NCBI RefSeq assembly: GCF_001899645.1
Contig: NZ_MKVV01000048.1
Span: 6,047-70,046, forward strand
Direction: 5' to 3'
Length of the DNA stretch: 64,000 nt
Source of the DNA: Pseudonocardia sp. 73-21
Lineage (GTDB): Bacteria; Actinomycetota; Actinomycetes; Mycobacteriales; Pseudonocardiaceae
A program made the translations under genes and the position numbers. How positions within the stretch are numbered: position 1 is the stretch's first letter; each line of letters opens with the position of its first letter. Under the pieces are notes generated by a model. That model was given only the letters and a program-made list of their open reading frames with translations. It did not search any database and had not been told where the DNA came from. Shown here in pieces: positions 19,011 to 27,589 of this stretch.

Positions 19011-19405
19011 GCACCCCCTTGCGCTCCACCAGGCAGCGCGCCGCCGTGTCGGCGCTGCTCGACCGGCTCGACGACTTCCGCTCCGCCCAGGAGATCCACG
19101 AGGAGCTGCGCCGCACCGGCGAGGGCATCGGGCTCACCACCGTCTACCGCACGCTGCAGACCCTGGCCGACGGCGGCGAGGTCGACGTCCTGCGCACGGC
19201 GTCCGGCGAGGCGGTCTACCGGCGCTGCGAGAGCGCCGAGCACCACCACCACCTGGTGTGCCGCCGCTGCGGCACGGCCGTCGAGATCGAGGGGCCCGCC
19301 GTCGAGACGTGGGCCCAGAAGGTGGCCGACACCCACGGGTTCACCGAGCTCAGCCACACCGTGGAGATCTTCGGGCTCTGCCGCACCTGCGGCGCCGACC
19401 GGTAG
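19007..19405 (+). CDS. zur: Zinc uptake regulator, Fur family
   Basis: A 132-residue Fur-family repressor. The DNA-binding wing is in GIGLTTVYRTLQTLADGGEVDVLRT. Sensor and structural zinc ligands are visible: HHHHLVCRRCG and the C-terminal CRTCGADR supply the two CxxC pairs of the structural site. It would repress zinc uptake and alternative ribosomal protein genes when zinc is sufficient. GTG at 19007 overlaps the smtB stop. Confidence 0.93.
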   Translation: MSTPLRSTRQRAAVSALLDRLDDFRSAQEIHEELRRTGEGIGLTTVYRTLQTLADGGEVDVLRTASGEAVYRRCESAEHHHHLVCRRCGTAVEIEGPAVETWAQKVADTHGFTELSHTVEIFGLCRTCGADR

Positions 19406-19468
19406 CGGTGTGGCCCGCGTCTCACATCGACACATCCGGGTCGCGGCTCCCCGGCTAACGTCCCGCCG

Positions 19469-20104
19469 GTGACCGATGACGCAGGCAGCAACGGATCGAC
19501 GGCGACCGCCCCGAGCCGGGTACGCAGGCTCGACGGGCCCGAGGCGGGCGAGCTGGCCTCCCTCGCCGCGGTGTTCGAGGACCTCCAGTACGTGCTGCGC
19601 TGCTGCGAGCACCTCGTCACGGCGCTGAACTCCCCCGAGAACGGCCCGGTGCGCGTCGACACCGACAACGCGCTGGTCGAGGCCCTGTGGACCGGCGCGC
19701 TCATCGGTTACGTGCGCTGCTTCTCCGCACGTACCTCGGTGCTGACCGAGAAGGACCTCGACGAGCTCAAGCTCGACGGCGACGTCAAGGAGTTCCACGG
19801 CCTGGTCAAGAAGCTCCGCGACCACTACGCCTCCCGCCACGTGAACCCGCGCGAGGCGTTCACGATCGGTGCGGCGCAGTCCAACGAGGGCAGGCCGACC
19901 GGCATCGCGGTGGTCTCCACTCCGCGCCCCATCGTCGACGACACGACGGTACGGCTGCTCGGCCGCGTGGCCTACGCGCTGTCCGGGCTCATCGACGCGC
20001 GCATGCAGAAGAGCCAGAACGACGTGCTGGGCGCGGCGGGCAAGCTGTCGCCGATGGAGCTGTCGCAGCTGCCGCTGATGCACCTCGCCGAAGAGTCGAT
20101 CTAG
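19469..20104 (+). CDS. Conserved hypothetical protein
   Basis: A 211-residue soluble protein with a GTG start. The sequence is largely helical (EAGELASLAAVFEDLQYVLRCCEHLVTALNS ... ALVEALWTGALIGYVRCFSARTSVLTEKDLDELKLDGDVKEFHGLVKKLRDHYASRHVNPREAF), similar to actinobacterial proteins of unknown function. The R-D-H-Y-x-S-x-H-V-N-P-R-E motif looks conserved. No catalytic signature is recognised. A strong terminator follows its stop. Confidence 0.75.
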   Translation: MTDDAGSNGSTATAPSRVRRLDGPEAGELASLAAVFEDLQYVLRCCEHLVTALNSPENGPVRVDTDNALVEALWTGALIGYVRCFSARTSVLTEKDLDELKLDGDVKEFHGLVKKLRDHYASRHVNPREAFTIGAAQSNEGRPTGIAVVSTPRPIVDDTTVRLLGRVAYALSGLIDARMQKSQNDVLGAAGKLSPMELSQLPLMHLAEESI

Positions 20105-20107
20105 CTC

Positions 20108-20140
20108 TGGGAGCGCGCCGAGTTCTTCAGCGCGCTCCCA
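20108..20140. terminator. Bidirectional terminator hairpin
   Basis: A perfect 11-base stem, TGGGAGCGCGC (20108-20118) with GCGCGCTCCCA (20130-20140), separated by an 11-base loop. It sits four bases after the stop of the plus-strand gene and eight bases past the end of the convergent small membrane protein gene, so it can serve both strands. Confidence 0.8.
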
Positions 20141-20147
20141 GGCGCTC

Positions 20148-20363
20148 CTAGCCGCGCTGCTGGCCCCGGAGGATCCGGAAGACCCGGATCACACCCCGCC
20201 GGGTGCCGAAGGACTGCCCGAACAGCACCCCGGCCAGCACCGCGAGGCTCGCCACCCCGGCCACCGGGGCGTCGACCCAGAGGCCGACGAGCCGTGTGCG
20301 GAAGATCGAGAACGCGATGTAGCACACGACGATCACCACGCCGACCACGTCGATGCAACCCAC
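20148..20363 (-). CDS. Small two-helix membrane protein
   Basis: A 71-residue protein with two hydrophobic segments (VGVVIVVCYIAFSIF and PVAGVASLAVLAGVLFGQSF) and a basic tail (RILRGQQRG). The GTG start lies 15 bases after the stop of the YbjN-like gene, so it is probably cotranscribed with it and uppS. No ribosome site is obvious, and no family is recognised. Confidence 0.5.
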   Translation of the reverse strand: MGCIDVVGVVIVVCYIAFSIFRTRLVGLWVDAPVAGVASLAVLAGVLFGQSFGTRRGVIRVFRILRGQQRG

Positions 20364-20377
20364 GACGCGCTCGGACG

Positions 20378-20767
20378 TCAGGCGCCCGTCAGCTCGGCAC
20401 GGAGGGTGGACGCGTTGCCCACCACCAGCATCAGCAGCGTGCCCATGGCCTTCTCGTCGAGGCCGGCGGCGGGGAACGCGTAGCGCAGCGTCACGTCCCA
20501 GCCCTTCTCCCCGCGGATCACCCGGGGCGTGCCGAACAGCCCCTCCCCCGCACCCATCGCGACGCGGGTGGGCACGTCGGTCTCCAGCGGCAGGTCCCAG
20601 GCCACCACGCACGTCAGGTTGAGGACGGGCAGGCCCTCCTCCAGCTCGATGCCCTGCACGACGCACAGCACGCCGCCGTGGGCGAACGTGAGCGAGCCGT
20701 CGTCGTCGGCGGTGACGTCGTGGAAGTTCTCCAGGGCCGCCTGCGCCACCTCGATGGGGCTGATCAT
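20378..20767 (-). CDS. YbjN-like/secretion-chaperone-fold protein
   Basis: A 129-residue protein of alternating helices and strands ([60 protein letters not shown]), the pattern of YbjN / type III secretion chaperone-like folds. Its position between zur and uppS matches mycobacterial Rv2360c. Its ATG overlaps the end of uppS by four bases, so it is translationally coupled. The function is unknown. Confidence 0.7.
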   Translation of the reverse strand: MISPIEVAQAALENFHDVTADDDGSLTFAHGGVLCVVQGIELEEGLPVLNLTCVVAWDLPLETDVPTRVAMGAGEGLFGTPRVIRGEKGWDVTLRYAFPAAGLDEKAMGTLLMLVVGNASTLRAELTGA

Positions 20768-21549
20768 GACGCCGTCTCCGGAGTGTCGAGGGCGCCACCG
20801 AAGCGCCGGTCCCGTCGTGCGTAGATCTCGATCGCCTCCCAGATGTGCCTGCGGTCGAAGTCGGGGAACAGCGTGTCGAGGAAGACCATCTCCGCGTATG
20901 CCGACTGCCACAGCAGGAAGTTCGACGTGCGCTGCTCGCCGGAGCTGCGCACGAACAGGTCGACATCGGGCATGTCCGGCTCGTCGAGGTACTTGGCGAT
21001 CATCCGCTCGTCGATCTTGTCGGGCTTCACCTTGCCCTCGGCGACGAGCCGCCCGATCTGCTTGACCGCGTCCGCGATCTCCGCACGCCCCCCGTAGTTG
21101 ACGCACATGGTGAGCGTGAGGACGTCGTTGTGCAGCGTCTTCTGCTCGGCGACCTCCAGCTCCCTGATCACGCTGCGCCACAGCCGCGGCCGCCGGCCGG
21201 CCCAGCGCACGCGGACGCCCATCTCGTGCATCTCGTCGACCCGGCGGCGGATGACGTCGCGGTTGAAGCCCATGAGGAAGCGCACCTCGTCGGGGCTGCG
21301 CTTCCAGTTCTCGGTGGAGAACGCGTAGGCCGAGAGCCAGCGCACACCGACGTCGATGCAGCCGCGCGCCACGTCCATGAGCGACGCCTCGCCGCGCCGA
21401 TGGCCTTCGATGCGCGGCAGACCGCGGGCGTTGGCCCAGCGGCCGTTGCCGTCCATGACGAGAGCGACGTGGTTGGGCACGAGCTCGCGCGGGATCGCCG
21501 GGGGTCGGGCGCCCGACGGGTGGGGGGCGGGGGGCTGGAACTGCGGCAC
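20764..21549 (-). CDS. uppS: Isoprenyl (decaprenyl-type) diphosphate synthase
   Basis: A 261-residue cis-prenyltransferase that extends farnesyl diphosphate with isopentenyl units to make the lipid carrier of peptidoglycan synthesis. Conserved features are [14 protein letters not shown] (catalytic Asp and P-loop), [13 protein letters not shown], the [18 protein letters not shown] segment, NYGGRAEI, and [24 protein letters not shown] near the C-terminus. The N-terminal Pro-rich extension is common in actinobacteria. The GTG at 21549 is the only sensible start near this extension. Confidence 0.95.
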   Translation of the reverse strand: MPQFQPPAPHPSGARPPAIPRELVPNHVALVMDGNGRWANARGLPRIEGHRRGEASLMDVARGCIDVGVRWLSAYAFSTENWKRSPDEVRFLMGFNRDVIRRRVDEMHEMGVRVRWAGRRPRLWRSVIRELEVAEQKTLHNDVLTLTMCVNYGGRAEIADAVKQIGRLVAEGKVKPDKIDERMIAKYLDEPDMPDVDLFVRSSGEQRTSNFLLWQSAYAEMVFLDTLFPDFDRRHIWEAIEIYARRDRRFGGALDTPETAS

Positions 21550-21559
21550 GCCCCGAACC

Positions 21560-22702
21560 CTACGGCGGCAGGAGCCGGACGAAGCCGCGGACCGCCTCCG
21601 CCACGTCCTCACGGGTCCACTCCAGCCCCTCGGCGCCGACCGTCACCTCCGTCTTGGCCACACCGGGCGGCCCGGCCGGGCCGGGGCTCCACCAGCCGCG
21701 GAACAGCGACACCCCGGTCTTCTCGGCCTGGACGACGCCGGCGTCGCGCAGCACGTCCGCGTCGTAGGGCAGCCAGACCGCGAACTGGTGGGTGTGCGCC
21801 ACCTCCGGCACCACCCGGAACCACGGGACGGCCGACGCCAGCTCGGCCCGCACCACCTCGACGACCATGCGCGCCTGCTCCACGTAGGACGGCAGCCGGG
21901 GCAGCTCGCGCTCCAGGCCCACGAGCGCGGAGAGCACCTGAGGGAACTGCTGGTAGAGCCGACCGCCGTAGCGGTGCCGCCAGGCGCGGGCCTCGTCCAC
22001 GAACTCCCGGGGTCCGGCGAGCACCGCCCCGGAGAGGCCGCCGAGCGACTTGTAGAGCGAGACGTAGACGCTGTCGGCGAGCGCGGCGATCTGCGGCAGG
22101 TCGTGCCCGAGGTGGGTGGTGCACTCCCACAGCCGGGCCCCGTCGATGTGGACCTTCGCCTGCCGCTCGCGGGCGGCCTCGACGGTGGCGACCAGCTCGT
22201 CCCAGGTCGGCAGGACGAATCCGGCCTCCCTCAGGGGCAGCTCCAGCATGAGCGTGCCGAACGGCTCCTCGACGGCGCGCACCTCCTCCGGCGTCGGCAG
22301 CCGCGCCGCGCCGGTGGTGTGGACGGTGCGCAACCCGGCGACGGTGGTGAGCGACTCCCGTTCGTGCAGCTCGGAGTGGGCAAGAGGATGGAGTGCGACC
22401 AGCGGGTTGCCCGTGCGGCCCGCCCAGCACCGCAGCGCCACCTGCTGCGCCATCGTCCCGGTCGGGAAGAACACCGCGGCCGGGAGGCCGAGCAGCGCGG
22501 CCACCCGGCGCTCGAGCTCGCCGACGACGCCGTCGCCGTAGGTGTCGACCGAGGCGGTCAGGTCGATACCGTCCGGGCCCCGCACGGTTTCCGCGGCGGC
22601 GGCCAGGGCGGCCAGCCCGCCGGCGAGCGTCGGATCCGCGGCCGAGAGCACCTTCGTCGCGGCGCGGTAGGCGGCCGTCCGGCGGGCGCGGTCGTCGCTC
22701 AT
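21560..22702 (-). CDS. PLP-dependent beta-eliminating lyase (threonine-aldolase-like)
   Basis: A 380-residue fold-type I PLP enzyme. The lysine that binds PLP is in [15 protein letters not shown], the pyridine-binding Asp in [10 protein letters not shown], and the N-terminal region [26 protein letters not shown] matches threonine aldolase/beta-eliminating lyases. Classic threonine aldolases are about 340 residues; this one is slightly longer at both ends. It lies between uppS and recO, with no obvious pathway partner, so L-allo-threonine cleavage is plausible but not certain. Confidence 0.82.
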   Translation of the reverse strand: MSDDRARRTAAYRAATKVLSAADPTLAGGLAALAAAAETVRGPDGIDLTASVDTYGDGVVGELERRVAALLGLPAAVFFPTGTMAQQVALRCWAGRTGNPLVALHPLAHSELHERESLTTVAGLRTVHTTGAARLPTPEEVRAVEEPFGTLMLELPLREAGFVLPTWDELVATVEAARERQAKVHIDGARLWECTTHLGHDLPQIAALADSVYVSLYKSLGGLSGAVLAGPREFVDEARAWRHRYGGRLYQQFPQVLSALVGLERELPRLPSYVEQARMVVEVVRAELASAVPWFRVVPEVAHTHQFAVWLPYDADVLRDAGVVQAEKTGVSLFRGWWSPGPAGPPGVAKTEVTVGAEGLEWTREDVAEAVRGFVRLLPP

Positions 22703-22712
22703 CGCGTGATCG

Positions 22713-23483
22713 TCACACGCTGGGCAACCGCGTTCCGCGCCGCTCCACCAGCGGCAACGACCGCAGCTGGCGCTCCATGTGCCACTGCAGGTGGGCGGCG
22801 ACGAGGCCGCTGGTGTCGCGGCGGGTGGCGGCGCCCATCGCGTCGGCCACCTCCCAGTCGCCGTGCAGCAGGGCGTCGAGGAGCTGGTAGGTCTCCCGCG
22901 ACGGCATGATCGACCCCGGCGGGCGGCAGCGGGGGCACACCGCTCCCCCGGCCGCGATGTTGAACGCCGGGTGCGGGCCGGGCTCGGCGCAGCGGGCGCA
23001 GTCGTTGATGGCGGGGGCCCAGCCGGCGTGGGTCATGGCCCGCAGGAAGAACGCGTCGAGCACCAGTGAGGCGTCGCGCTCGCGGCCGGCCAGTGCCCGG
23101 ATGGCCCCCACCACCAGCAGGTACACCCGCAGCGCGGGCTCCCCCTCCTCGGAGACGAGCCGGTCGGCCGTCTCCAGGATCGCGCAGCCCGCCGTGTAGC
23201 GGGAGTAGTCGTTGACCAGGCCCGCACCGAACGCGTCGACGGTCTCGGCCTGCGTGACGATGTCGAGCGAGCGGCCGGTGACCGCCCCGCCCCTCGTGTA
23301 GCACTGCACGTCGACGTGGTTGAACGGCTCCAGCCGGGCGCCCCACCGCGACGTGGTGCGCCGCACGCCCTTGGCCACAGCGCGGATCTTGCCGTGGCGG
23401 CGGGTGAGGATGGTGGCGATCCGGTCGGCCTCGCCGAGCTTCTGCACGCGCAGCACCACGCCGGTGTCGCGATACAGGGCCAT
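22713..23483 (-). CDS. recO: DNA repair protein RecO
   Basis: A 256-residue mediator that loads RecA onto SSB-coated DNA. The OB-fold N-terminus begins LYRDTGVVLRVQKLGEADRIATILTRRHGKIRAVAKGVR. The zinc site is visible as CARC (about residue 158) and CPRC (about 178). Length and order match actinobacterial RecO. It is head-to-head with the DUF4190 gene. Confidence 0.94.
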   Translation of the reverse strand: MALYRDTGVVLRVQKLGEADRIATILTRRHGKIRAVAKGVRRTTSRWGARLEPFNHVDVQCYTRGGAVTGRSLDIVTQAETVDAFGAGLVNDYSRYTAGCAILETADRLVSEEGEPALRVYLLVVGAIRALAGRERDASLVLDAFFLRAMTHAGWAPAINDCARCAEPGPHPAFNIAAGGAVCPRCRPPGSIMPSRETYQLLDALLHGDWEVADAMGAATRRDTSGLVAAHLQWHMERQLRSLPLVERRGTRLPSV

Positions 23484-23544
23484 GGGTCCATGCTAGGCGC
23501 CCGCACCCCTACGATCGGGCCCCACACATCCCAAGGGGGAACGA

Positions 23545-24201
23545 ATGTCGCAGAACCCGTCCGACGACGAACCGACCACCGCCTACCGGCCGGGCGGCGC
23601 GGCCCCGGACAAGAGCTCGGACCCGCCGGTCTCCCTGGGCAAGTCGGGCGACGCGCCGCCCGCGTACGACACGCGGTCCTACGAGCAGAACTCCCAGCCG
23701 CAGAACTCGCAGTACGGCCAGCAGCCGGGTTACGACCAGCAGCAGGCCTACGGTCAGGCGCCGTACGGCCAGCAGCCCGGCTACGGGCAGCAGCCCCCGT
23801 ACGGCCAGCAGCCGGGCTACGGGCAGCAGCCGGGCTACGACCAGCAGGCCGCCTACGGCCAGCCGTACCCCCAGCCCGCTTACGGCCAGCAGCCCGCCTA
23901 CGGCGGCTACCCGCAGGGCGGCGCCTACGCCCCCGCGCCGGCCACCAACACCATGGCGATCCTCGCGCTGATCTTCGGCATCATCCTGGCGCCGCTGGGC
24001 GTCGTGTTCGGGTTCATCGCGCGAGGCCAGATCAAGCGCACCGGTGAGAGCGGTGACGGCCTCGCGCTGGCCGGCATCATCATCGGCGGCATCTTCACGC
24101 TGCTGATCATCGCCTACTTCGTGTTCATCATCGTGTTCATCTCGGCCGTCGCGAGCCAGATCCCGGACTTCCCGAGCTCCGGCTCGTTCCCGACGGGCTG
24201 A
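23545..24201 (+). CDS. DUF4190 membrane protein with Gln/Pro/Tyr/Gly repeats
   Basis: A 218-residue protein. Residues about 45-130 are a low-complexity run of imperfect repeats of [10 protein letters not shown] type, likely disordered and cytoplasmic. Two transmembrane helices follow ([21 protein letters not shown] and [21 protein letters not shown]), forming the DUF4190 domain. The domain is common in actinobacterial envelope proteins of unknown role. A -10-like TACGAT lies at about 23512 and an AGGGGGAA-type ribosome site just before the start. Confidence 0.85.
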   Translation: MSQNPSDDEPTTAYRPGGAAPDKSSDPPVSLGKSGDAPPAYDTRSYEQNSQPQNSQYGQQPGYDQQQAYGQAPYGQQPGYGQQPPYGQQPGYGQQPGYDQQAAYGQPYPQPAYGQQPAYGGYPQGGAYAPAPATNTMAILALIFGIILAPLGVVFGFIARGQIKRTGESGDGLALAGIIIGGIFTLLIIAYFVFIIVFISAVASQIPDFPSSGSFPTG

Positions 24202-24202
24202 G

Positions 24203-24955
24203 ATGGCTTCTCCTGCGCCGGAGCCGAGCGACGCCGAACTGGCCCGCACGCTGATCGCGGCCGCGCCCACCGCGGCGCTGTCCACGATCGGCGAGGGCGG
24301 ATTCCCGTTCGGCTCGCTCGTCACCCACGCCGTCGACGCGGCGGGGCGGCCGTTGCTGCTGCTCAGCGAGCTGGCCGAGCACACCCGCAACCTCGTCGCC
24401 GACCCCAGGGCGTCGCTGATGGCGGTGCAGGACGGCGACGGTGACCCGCTGGCGCTGGGCCGCGTCACCGTCGTCGGCGAGGTGTCCGTGCTGAGCGGCG
24501 ACGAGCGCACCGCCACGCTCGCCGTCTACCGCGACACCCACCCGGGAGCGTTCTACGCCGACCCGACCACCATCGAGGACCACGGGTTCCGGATCTACCG
24601 CCTCGAGGTCTCCTCGGTGCGCTACGTCGGCGGCTTCGGCCGGATGAGCTGGGTGGACGCGGCCGGCTACACGTCCGCGGAGCCCGACCCCCTGCGGCCG
24701 CACGCCGCCCGCATCGCCCGGCACATGAACGACGACCACGCCGACTCGCTGGTGCTGTTCGCCCGCGTGTTCGCCGGGCGCACCGACACCGTGGAGGCCC
24801 GGATGGTCGGCTGCGACCGCTACGGCTTCGCGATGCTCACCCGCGACGCCGGCGGCGAGGAGAAGGACCTGCGCCTGCCGTTCCGGTCGGACGTGACCAC
24901 GCCCGACGCGGCCCGCGCGGCCATGGTCGAGCTGGTCCGCGAGGCGCGCACCTAG
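24203..24955 (+). CDS. HugZ-like heme/flavin-binding protein (split-barrel plus DUF2470)
   Basis: A 250-residue protein with an N-terminal pyridoxamine-phosphate-oxidase-like split barrel (ALSTIGEGGFPFGSLVTHAVDAAGRPLLLLSELAEHTRNLVADPRASLM) and a C-terminal DUF2470 domain (RIARHMNDDHADSLVLFARVFAG, with the HMNxDH motif). This order is that of HugZ-family proteins, some of which bind or degrade heme. It starts one base after the preceding stop. Confidence 0.85.
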   Translation: MASPAPEPSDAELARTLIAAAPTAALSTIGEGGFPFGSLVTHAVDAAGRPLLLLSELAEHTRNLVADPRASLMAVQDGDGDPLALGRVTVVGEVSVLSGDERTATLAVYRDTHPGAFYADPTTIEDHGFRIYRLEVSSVRYVGGFGRMSWVDAAGYTSAEPDPLRPHAARIARHMNDDHADSLVLFARVFAGRTDTVEARMVGCDRYGFAMLTRDAGGEEKDLRLPFRSDVTTPDAARAAMVELVREART

Positions 24956-24965
24956 CCGTTCTGCA

Positions 24966-25006
24966 GGCGATTTTGCGTCCTTGCCGCGCGAACGCGCGAA
25001 ATCGCC
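24966..25006. terminator. Hairpin between the convergent HugZ-like gene and era
   Basis: GGCGATTTTGCG (24966-24977) pairs with CGCGAAATCGCC (24995-25006), twelve pairs with one G-T. It is located between two convergent stops (24955 and 25019) and is followed by the sequence CCGCAAACCCGGCTC, which recurs at 58965-58979. Confidence 0.65.
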
Positions 25007-25018
25007 CGCAAACCCGGC

Positions 25019-25945
25019 TCAGAAGCCCAGCTTGCGCAGCTGACGGGGGTCGCGCTGCCAGTCCTTGGCGATCTTGACACGCAGGTCCAGGAACACCTTC
25101 GTGCCCAGCAGCGCCTCGATCTGGCGCCGCGAGTCGGTGCCCACCTGCCGCAGCCGCTCCCCGCCGCGTCCGATGACGATGCCCTTCTGGCTGGAGCGCT
25201 CCACGTAGATGTCGGCCATGATCTGCAACATCGGCTCGGCCTTCTCGTGGCGCCCCTCCCGCGGCCCCATCTCCTCGACCACCACGGCGATGGAGTGCGG
25301 CAGCTCGTCACGCACGCCCTCCAGCGCGGCCTCGCGGATCAGCTCGGCCACGAGGATCTGCTCGGGCTCGTCGGTGAGATCGCCCTCGGGGTAGAGCGGC
25401 ATGCCCTCGGGCAGCTTGGCGACGAGCAGGTCGGCGATGAGGTCGACCTGGTAGCCGTCCTTGGCCGAGACGGGCACGACGTCCGCGAACTCCATGAGCG
25501 CCGACAGCTCGGTGAGCCGGGCCAGGATCTGCTCGGGCTGGGCGAGGTCGGTCTTCGTGACGATGCCGATCACGGGCGTGCGCCCCGCCACCGACTTCAG
25601 CTCGTTGACGATGAACTCGTCGCCCCGGCCCACGGGCACGTCGGCGGGCACGCAGAACCCGATCACGTCGACCTCCGCCCACGTCTCCCGGACCACGTCG
25701 TTGAGCCGGCTGCCCAGCAGCGTGCGCGGCTTGTGCAGGCCCGGGGTGTCGATCACGATCAACTGCGCGTCCGGGCGGTGCACGATGCCCCGGATGGCGT
25801 GGCGGGTGGTCTGCGGGCGGCTGGACGTGATGGCGATCTTCGCGCCGATCAGGGCGTTGGTGAGCGTCGACTTGCCGGCGTTGGGACGTCCGACGAAGCA
25901 CGCGAACCCGGAACGGTAGTCGTCGGGGACATCGGCGAAGCCCAT
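25019..25945 (-). CDS. era: GTPase Era
   Basis: A 308-residue GTPase needed for 30S ribosome maturation. The G1 motif is GRPNAGKST, G3 is DTPGLHKP, G4 is TKTD (the actinobacterial form of NKxD), and G5 is SAKDGYQ. The C-terminal KH domain carries IVIGRGGERLRQVGTDSRRQIE. Length is normal. In mycobacteria era follows the same neighbours (recO upstream, CNNM-ybeY-phoH downstream in genome order). Confidence 0.96.
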   Translation of the reverse strand: MGFADVPDDYRSGFACFVGRPNAGKSTLTNALIGAKIAITSSRPQTTRHAIRGIVHRPDAQLIVIDTPGLHKPRTLLGSRLNDVVRETWAEVDVIGFCVPADVPVGRGDEFIVNELKSVAGRTPVIGIVTKTDLAQPEQILARLTELSALMEFADVVPVSAKDGYQVDLIADLLVAKLPEGMPLYPEGDLTDEPEQILVAELIREAALEGVRDELPHSIAVVVEEMGPREGRHEKAEPMLQIMADIYVERSSQKGIVIGRGGERLRQVGTDSRRQIEALLGTKVFLDLRVKIAKDWQRDPRQLRKLGF

Positions 25946-25961
25946 CAGGCCGCCACCCCTC

Positions 25962-26001
25962 GTGCACGGAAATCAGGGTCAGGGCACGGATTTCCGCGCA
26001 C
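25962..26001 (-). terminator. Palindromic hairpin between lhgO and era
   Basis: GTGCACGGAAATC (25962-25974) faces GATTTCCGCGCAC (25989-26001): eight pairs, one mismatch, four more pairs, and a 14-base loop. It follows the lhgO stop on the minus strand and could terminate it. It closely resembles a second palindrome at 38478-38514, so it may also be a dispersed repeat. Confidence 0.55.
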
Positions 26002-26018
26002 GGGCGCCGCAGGCGCGC

Positions 26019-27251
26019 TCACGCGGCGCTCAAGGGGGCGATCCGGTCGCCGGTGAGCCGTTCAAGGATCTCGCGGCCGATCGGCAGGGCGGCGGTGGCG
26101 GCGGGCGACGGAGCGTTGAGGACGTGCAGCACCGACCCCTTGCCCTGCCCCTGCTCGACGAACAGGAAGTCGTCCACGAGCGTGCCGTCGGCCTTCACCG
26201 CCTGGGCGCGCACCCCGGCGCCGGCGGGCGAGAGATCCTCGGCCCGGACGTCGGGCAGCATCCGCTGGATCTGCTTGACCATGGCCTTCTTCGACAGCGA
26301 CCGGTGCATCTCGCCGAAGCCGTAGCGCCAGTGCTCCTTCGCGATGCGCAGCATGCCCGGGTAGGCGATGGTCGCGAGGAACTCCCTGGGGTTCACCGTG
26401 CCCCACGAGTAGCCCTCCCGGGCCAGCGCCAGCACCGCGTTGGGGCCGGCGTGCACGTGACCGTCGATGCCGCGGGTGGCGTGCACCCCGAGGAACGGGA
26501 ACGCGGGGTCGGGCACCGGGTAGATCAGGCCCTTGACCAGCGCCGCGGCCCGGTCGGCGAAGCCCGAGTACTCCCCGCGGAACGGGATGATGCGGATACC
26601 GGGATCGACGCCCGCGGCCTTGGCCAACTCGTCGCAGCGCAGCCCGCCGCACACCACCACCTGGGTGCCCAGCAGGTCACCGCCGTCGGTGCGGACGACG
26701 ACGTCGCCGCGGCGGGGGGCGATCCCGGTGACGGTGCGGCCCAGGTGGACCTCGCCGCCCTCCTTCGCGATCAGCTCGCCGAGCTTCTCGGCGACGAGCC
26801 GGTAGTCGCAGATCCCGGTGGACGGCACGTGCAGCGCCGCGATCCCCCGCACGTGCGGCTCGTAGACGCGCATGCCCTGCTGATCGAGCTCGGTGACCTC
26901 GACGCCGTTGGCGGCCCCGCGGCGCACCAGCTCCGCCATGCGCGGCAGCTCCTCCGGCTCCGTCGCGACCACGAGCTTGCCGCAGACGTCGTGGGGCAGG
27001 TCGTGCTCGCGGCAGAACGCGACGGTCTCCGCGCAGCCCGCCACGGCCAGGCGTGCCTTGAGACCACCGGGCGCGTAGTACAGCCCGGAGTGGATCACGT
27101 TGGAGTTGTTGCCGGTCTGGTGGTGGCCGAGCGTCGGCTCCCGCTCGACGACGGCCACGGAACGGCCGGTGCGGGCGACGGCGTGGGCGGTGGCGAGGCC
27201 GACGATGCCGCCGCCCACCACGACCACGTCGAAGGTGGGGGTGGGGATCAT
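26019..27251 (-). CDS. lhgO: L-2-hydroxyglutarate oxidase
   Basis: A 410-residue FAD-dependent DAO-family oxidase that converts L-2-hydroxyglutarate to 2-oxoglutarate. The dinucleotide motif is VVVVGGGIVGLATAHAVARTG; HQTGNNSNVIHSGLYYAPGGLKARL is the LhgO signature; the substrate side carries RIIPFRGEYSGF and the C-terminus has GVRAQAVKADGTLVDDF. The ATG overlaps the end of the upstream small gene by four bases, so the two are coupled. Confidence 0.93.
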   Translation of the reverse strand: MIPTPTFDVVVVGGGIVGLATAHAVARTGRSVAVVEREPTLGHHQTGNNSNVIHSGLYYAPGGLKARLAVAGCAETVAFCREHDLPHDVCGKLVVATEPEELPRMAELVRRGAANGVEVTELDQQGMRVYEPHVRGIAALHVPSTGICDYRLVAEKLGELIAKEGGEVHLGRTVTGIAPRRGDVVVRTDGGDLLGTQVVVCGGLRCDELAKAAGVDPGIRIIPFRGEYSGFADRAAALVKGLIYPVPDPAFPFLGVHATRGIDGHVHAGPNAVLALAREGYSWGTVNPREFLATIAYPGMLRIAKEHWRYGFGEMHRSLSKKAMVKQIQRMLPDVRAEDLSPAGAGVRAQAVKADGTLVDDFLFVEQGQGKGSVLHVLNAPSPAATAALPIGREILERLTGDRIAPLSAA

Positions 27252-27589
27252 GGCTTCTCCAACGTCTCGAGGACAGTGCCTGCGGGATCGGCGCGCAGGA
27301 CGTGGGCACCGGGCGCCAGGTCGCGGACGGCGGCCAACGACGGCTCGTCCACGCTCTCCGACGCGGTGACGACCGCCGCCGCCTCCAGCCCGGGCGCGCC
27401 GCTGGACACGGCCGCGGCGACGGCGGCCTGCAGGGCCGTGAGCTGCAACGACGGCAGGGCGACGGTGGCGGCGGCGTAGGTGCGGCCGTCGGTGTCGCGG
27501 ACCGCGGCGCCCTCGGCGGCTCCGGTGCGCGCACGCGACGAGCGCGCCAGCGTCACGATCTTCTGGTCTTCGGGGTCAGCCGCGGACAT
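27248..27589 (-). CDS. Cytidine-deaminase-like protein lacking zinc ligands
   Basis: A 113-residue protein with the outline of the cytidine deaminase fold (KIVTLARSSRARTGAAEGAAVRDTDGRTYAAATVALPSLQLTALQAAVAAAVSSGA). The HAE and PCxxC zinc motifs of true deaminases are absent: there is no Cys, and the only His is in AHVLRAD near the end. Deamination is therefore unlikely. It has a strong GGAGGAG ribosome site inside the end of the upstream CNNM gene. Its location next to era and a CNNM gene matches Rv2365c. Confidence 0.75.
   Translation of the reverse strand: MSAADPEDQKIVTLARSSRARTGAAEGAAVRDTDGRTYAAATVALPSLQLTALQAAVAAAVSSGAPGLEAAAVVTASESVDEPSLAAVRDLAPGAHVLRADPAGTVLETLEKP

Noticed and set aside
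23730..23900. Tandem short repeats that could suggest a CRISPR array
   Set aside because: Repeats are in frame, code for [10 protein letters not shown] units, and have no unique spacers of constant length.
27248..27589. Active cytidine deaminase
   Set aside because: Zinc ligands (Cys/His-Ala-Glu and PCxxC) are absent.
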